Positions 5,419-6,998 of a stretch of 6,998 nt of DNA are shown piece after piece. The DNA is taken from NCBI GenBank assembly GCA_947460525.1, contig CANHIV010000050.1, positions 1 through 6,998 on the forward strand. Reading direction: 5' to 3'. Origin of the DNA: Flavobacteriales bacterium (GTDB lineage Bacteria > Bacteroidota > Bacteroidia > Flavobacteriales_D > Sanyastnellaceae). The translations under genes and the position numbers were made by a program. A model generated the notes under the pieces. It did no database searches. It was not told the origin of the DNA and saw only the letters and a list, made by a program, of their open reading frames with translations. Every line of letters begins with the position of its first letter. Positions within the stretch are counted from its first letter, which is position 1.

Positions 5419-6801
5419 TTACAAAATTGCTTGCAACATCAATTTTAGCCATTCATCTTCTAATAAATTTTTGCCTTTTTTGTATGCTTCGGCGCTGGCC
5501 GCGGGTATGCTCAACTGCACTCCTTTGATGGCATTGGTGTTGTTTTGGTAGCGCAACAGGTCTTCTTGGTTGTCGGTTAAAGTGAGTTTCAAGTCGAGCA
5601 AAGCACTTGAAAAATCCTGTGTTTGTCCTGCGGACGTGGTGTTGGCTTCTATGTCAATGATGTAATCGGCTTTGCTCTGAGAAGCCGTTGTGAATCCTTG
5701 TTGAGTCAGGAAGGATTGTACCGCGATGGCCAACAACTGCTGCTGCTTGTTCTCTCCCAGTTCTTTTTCTGTTGAGCGAATGAAGAAAGTGGGCTTGATC
5801 ATGTAAATGGGTACTTGCAGGCTATTCACAGGCGTAGATTGCAACAAGCGTTTGCAAATCTTCTCATCCAAGTCCATGGCGATCCAGCCATCAATGTCCA
5901 ATTTCACTTCCAACTGCGGAGATTTGGTGTCCATGGGAACGTCTTGAACCTGAACCATCAATTTACCGTCGGGACCGGTAGATTGCTTTTTGGGACGAAG
6001 GTATTTCGAAGTTGGAAAGTGCGTAGTGAGTGGAACGCCTGTAGCTGGATTTCCATTAAAAATGGCTTTGATGGCGCAAGATTGAGAGAATTGATTTTTG
6101 GTATTCAATACAATTCCATTTTCGTCGGATTTGATTTGTAAACCGCTTAAAATCCTTTCAATGTCGCTGTATATCTGTTGATCCAACAAAAGGTCTTCTC
6201 CGCTGGGGGTAACAAAATGATTGGGCTCGTTCCAATAAGGCTTGATGGCAAACAAAGCATGAAGCAATAGGTCCATCCCTGATCCCAACTGATTTCTTTT
6301 CATGGACTCCTGCGCGCGTTCGTACAAATTGTAGGATTGTTGAAGGGCTTCGTTCTTTTTTCGGGCTTGCTGCTCTTGATAGGCTGACTTGCTAATGCGC
6401 AGGTAGATGAAATACTCTTGATTTTTTTCATAGGAGCCTACCGTTTCATAATCTTCAAACTCGATGTCTGTCGTGGTGTTGATATTGGAAGAGAAGTCTT
6501 CAGAGAATACTTTGTTGACTTCCATCGTATTCAAAAAGCTTTGCCCCTGAACGCGCACGCTAACACTCGAAGCCATGTCATTCAATGCACTTTTCTTGGC
6601 AATGGCGGCATAATCAACCGGGTTGATTTTTTTGTTGCAGCTTGCTATGCCGATATAATACTGATTGCTCGTGGGTCTTTGGGTCACCCATTCTGGCGCG
6701 GGTGTATTTTTAGGGGGTTCGGTTTTTTGAACGCTGTCAGGCGTGACGCAACTCCCAAAAATGAGCAAAAACAAAAAAATATGTAGGGCAAATTTTTGCA
6801 T
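5419..6801 (-). CDS. Large lipoprotein with probable N-terminal LPP20-like domain, function unknown
   Basis: This 460-residue protein opens with a lipoprotein signal peptide (hydrophobic about 4-16) and lipobox FGS-Cys18. A Pro-rich spacer (PPKNTPAPEW) follows. Residues ~37-145 look LPP20-like: PEWV, then YYIGIASCNK, a helix DYAAIAKKSALNDMASSV, and the closing strand EYFIYLRISK. Residues ~140-170 are a charged helix, possibly coiled coil. About 170-220 is a helical segment (GMDLLLHALFAIKPYW), and about 228-345 is beta-rich with a TGPDGKLMVQVQDVP pattern. The C-terminus (~350-460) has a KADYIIDIEANTTSAG strand, reminiscent of folds in CsgG/LpoB-like envelope lipoproteins, but I cannot assign it. 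No acidic surface-export signal follows Cys18, so a periplasm-facing position is inferred. The start ATG overlaps the stop of the preceding gene in TAATG, which suggests coupled translation. It precedes the smaller lipoprotein by 56 bp. Confidence 0.85.
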   Translation of the reverse strand: MQKFALHIFLFLLIFGSCVTPDSVQKTEPPKNTPAPEWVTQRPTSNQYYIGIASCNKKINPVDYAAIAKKSALNDMASSVSVRVQGQSFLNTMEVNKVFSEDFSSNINTTTDIEFEDYETVGSYEKNQEYFIYLRISKSAYQEQQARKKNEALQQSYNLYERAQESMKRNQLGSGMDLLLHALFAIKPYWNEPNHFVTPSGEDLLLDQQIYSDIERILSGLQIKSDENGIVLNTKNQFSQSCAIKAIFNGNPATGVPLTTHFPTSKYLRPKKQSTGPDGKLMVQVQDVPMDTKSPQLEVKLDIDGWIAMDLDEKICKRLLQSTPVNSLQVPIYMIKPTFFIRSTEKELGENKQQQLLAIAVQSFLTQQGFTTASQSKADYIIDIEANTTSAGQTQDFSSALLDLKLTLTDNQEDLLRYQNNTNAIKGVQLSIPAASAEAYKKGKNLLEDEWLKLMLQAIL

Positions 6802-6998
6802 TATCTCACCAATTCGAGCATCAATGATTTTACTTGCTGCGCCATTTCAGCGGTGACTTGCTTGTAGGCATCAGCGGTAAGCTCGTCTGCAGATTTAAGC
6901 TCTCTGCGGATGTTGAATAAATTTCTGAAACCTTGCACTTTGTCGGAAGCAGTTTGTACGTTGCCGCCTTCATTGGGATACAGAAAATCTTTGTTGTA
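6801..6998 (-). CDS. Unrecognised protein, C-terminal 65 residues only (start outside window)
   Basis: On the - strand a frame is open from the right edge to a TAA at 6803-6801. The visible end begins YNKDFLYPNEGGN and finishes with a helix, AYKQVTAEMAQQVKSLMLELVR. It looks soluble and helical, with no membrane segment visible. It is real coding sequence by inference: it stays open for all 65 codons, and its stop overlaps the next gene's ATG by one base, a typical operon junction. I do not recognise the family from this fragment. The context, first of at least three genes with two lipoproteins after it, suggests an envelope-related product. Confidence 0.7.
   Translation of the reverse strand, partial: YNKDFLYPNEGGNVQTASDKVQGFRNLFNIRRELKSADELTADAYKQVTAEMAQQVKSLMLELVR

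Overview
The window looks like ordinary chromosome of a Bacteroidota bacterium, probably near Flavobacteriia, though class level is a guess. The evidence is a PD40/OmpA-type outer-membrane protein end, an FtsZ with a very long acidic linker ending in a short FLHDNVD tail, a bacterial geranylgeranylglyceryl phosphate synthase, an NAD-pathway 3-hydroxyanthranilate dioxygenase, and start codons mostly lacking Shine-Dalgarno sequences. I saw no mobile element, CRISPR array, tRNA or rRNA.

Layout. Bases 1-1376 (+ strand) hold the 3' end of a PD40/OmpA-family protein and a small two-helix membrane protein 23 bp downstream. A 26-bp perfect palindrome (1387-1412) separates them from ftsZ (3220-1445, - strand). 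Upstream of ftsZ is a 169-bp divergent control region (3221-3389) with several short palindromes and a hairpin ending exactly at the next start codon. On the + strand follow a GGGP synthase (3390-4097) and 3-hydroxyanthranilate 3,4-dioxygenase (4161-4688). A second shared hairpin terminator (4706-4735) separates them from a - strand lipoprotein operon: an unrecognised protein entering from the right edge (6998-6801), a 460-residue lipoprotein (6801-5419) overlapping it by one base, and a 201-residue lipoprotein (5362-4757). No gene-free stretch exceeds 300 bases.

How the genes relate. The + strand genes at the left are likely envelope proteins: one would anchor to peptidoglycan, the other sits in a membrane. 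ftsZ stands here without ftsA or ftsQ just upstream, so it is not in the usual division and cell-wall cluster order on that side. The GGGP synthase and dioxygenase are metabolic genes in series with no evident pathway link. The right-hand operon encodes two lipoproteins that seem to share an LPP20-like domain, and is the least understood part of the window. Nothing here is clearly a new system; the best leads are the paired-lipoprotein operon, the hairpin at the GGGP synthase start and the isolated ftsZ.
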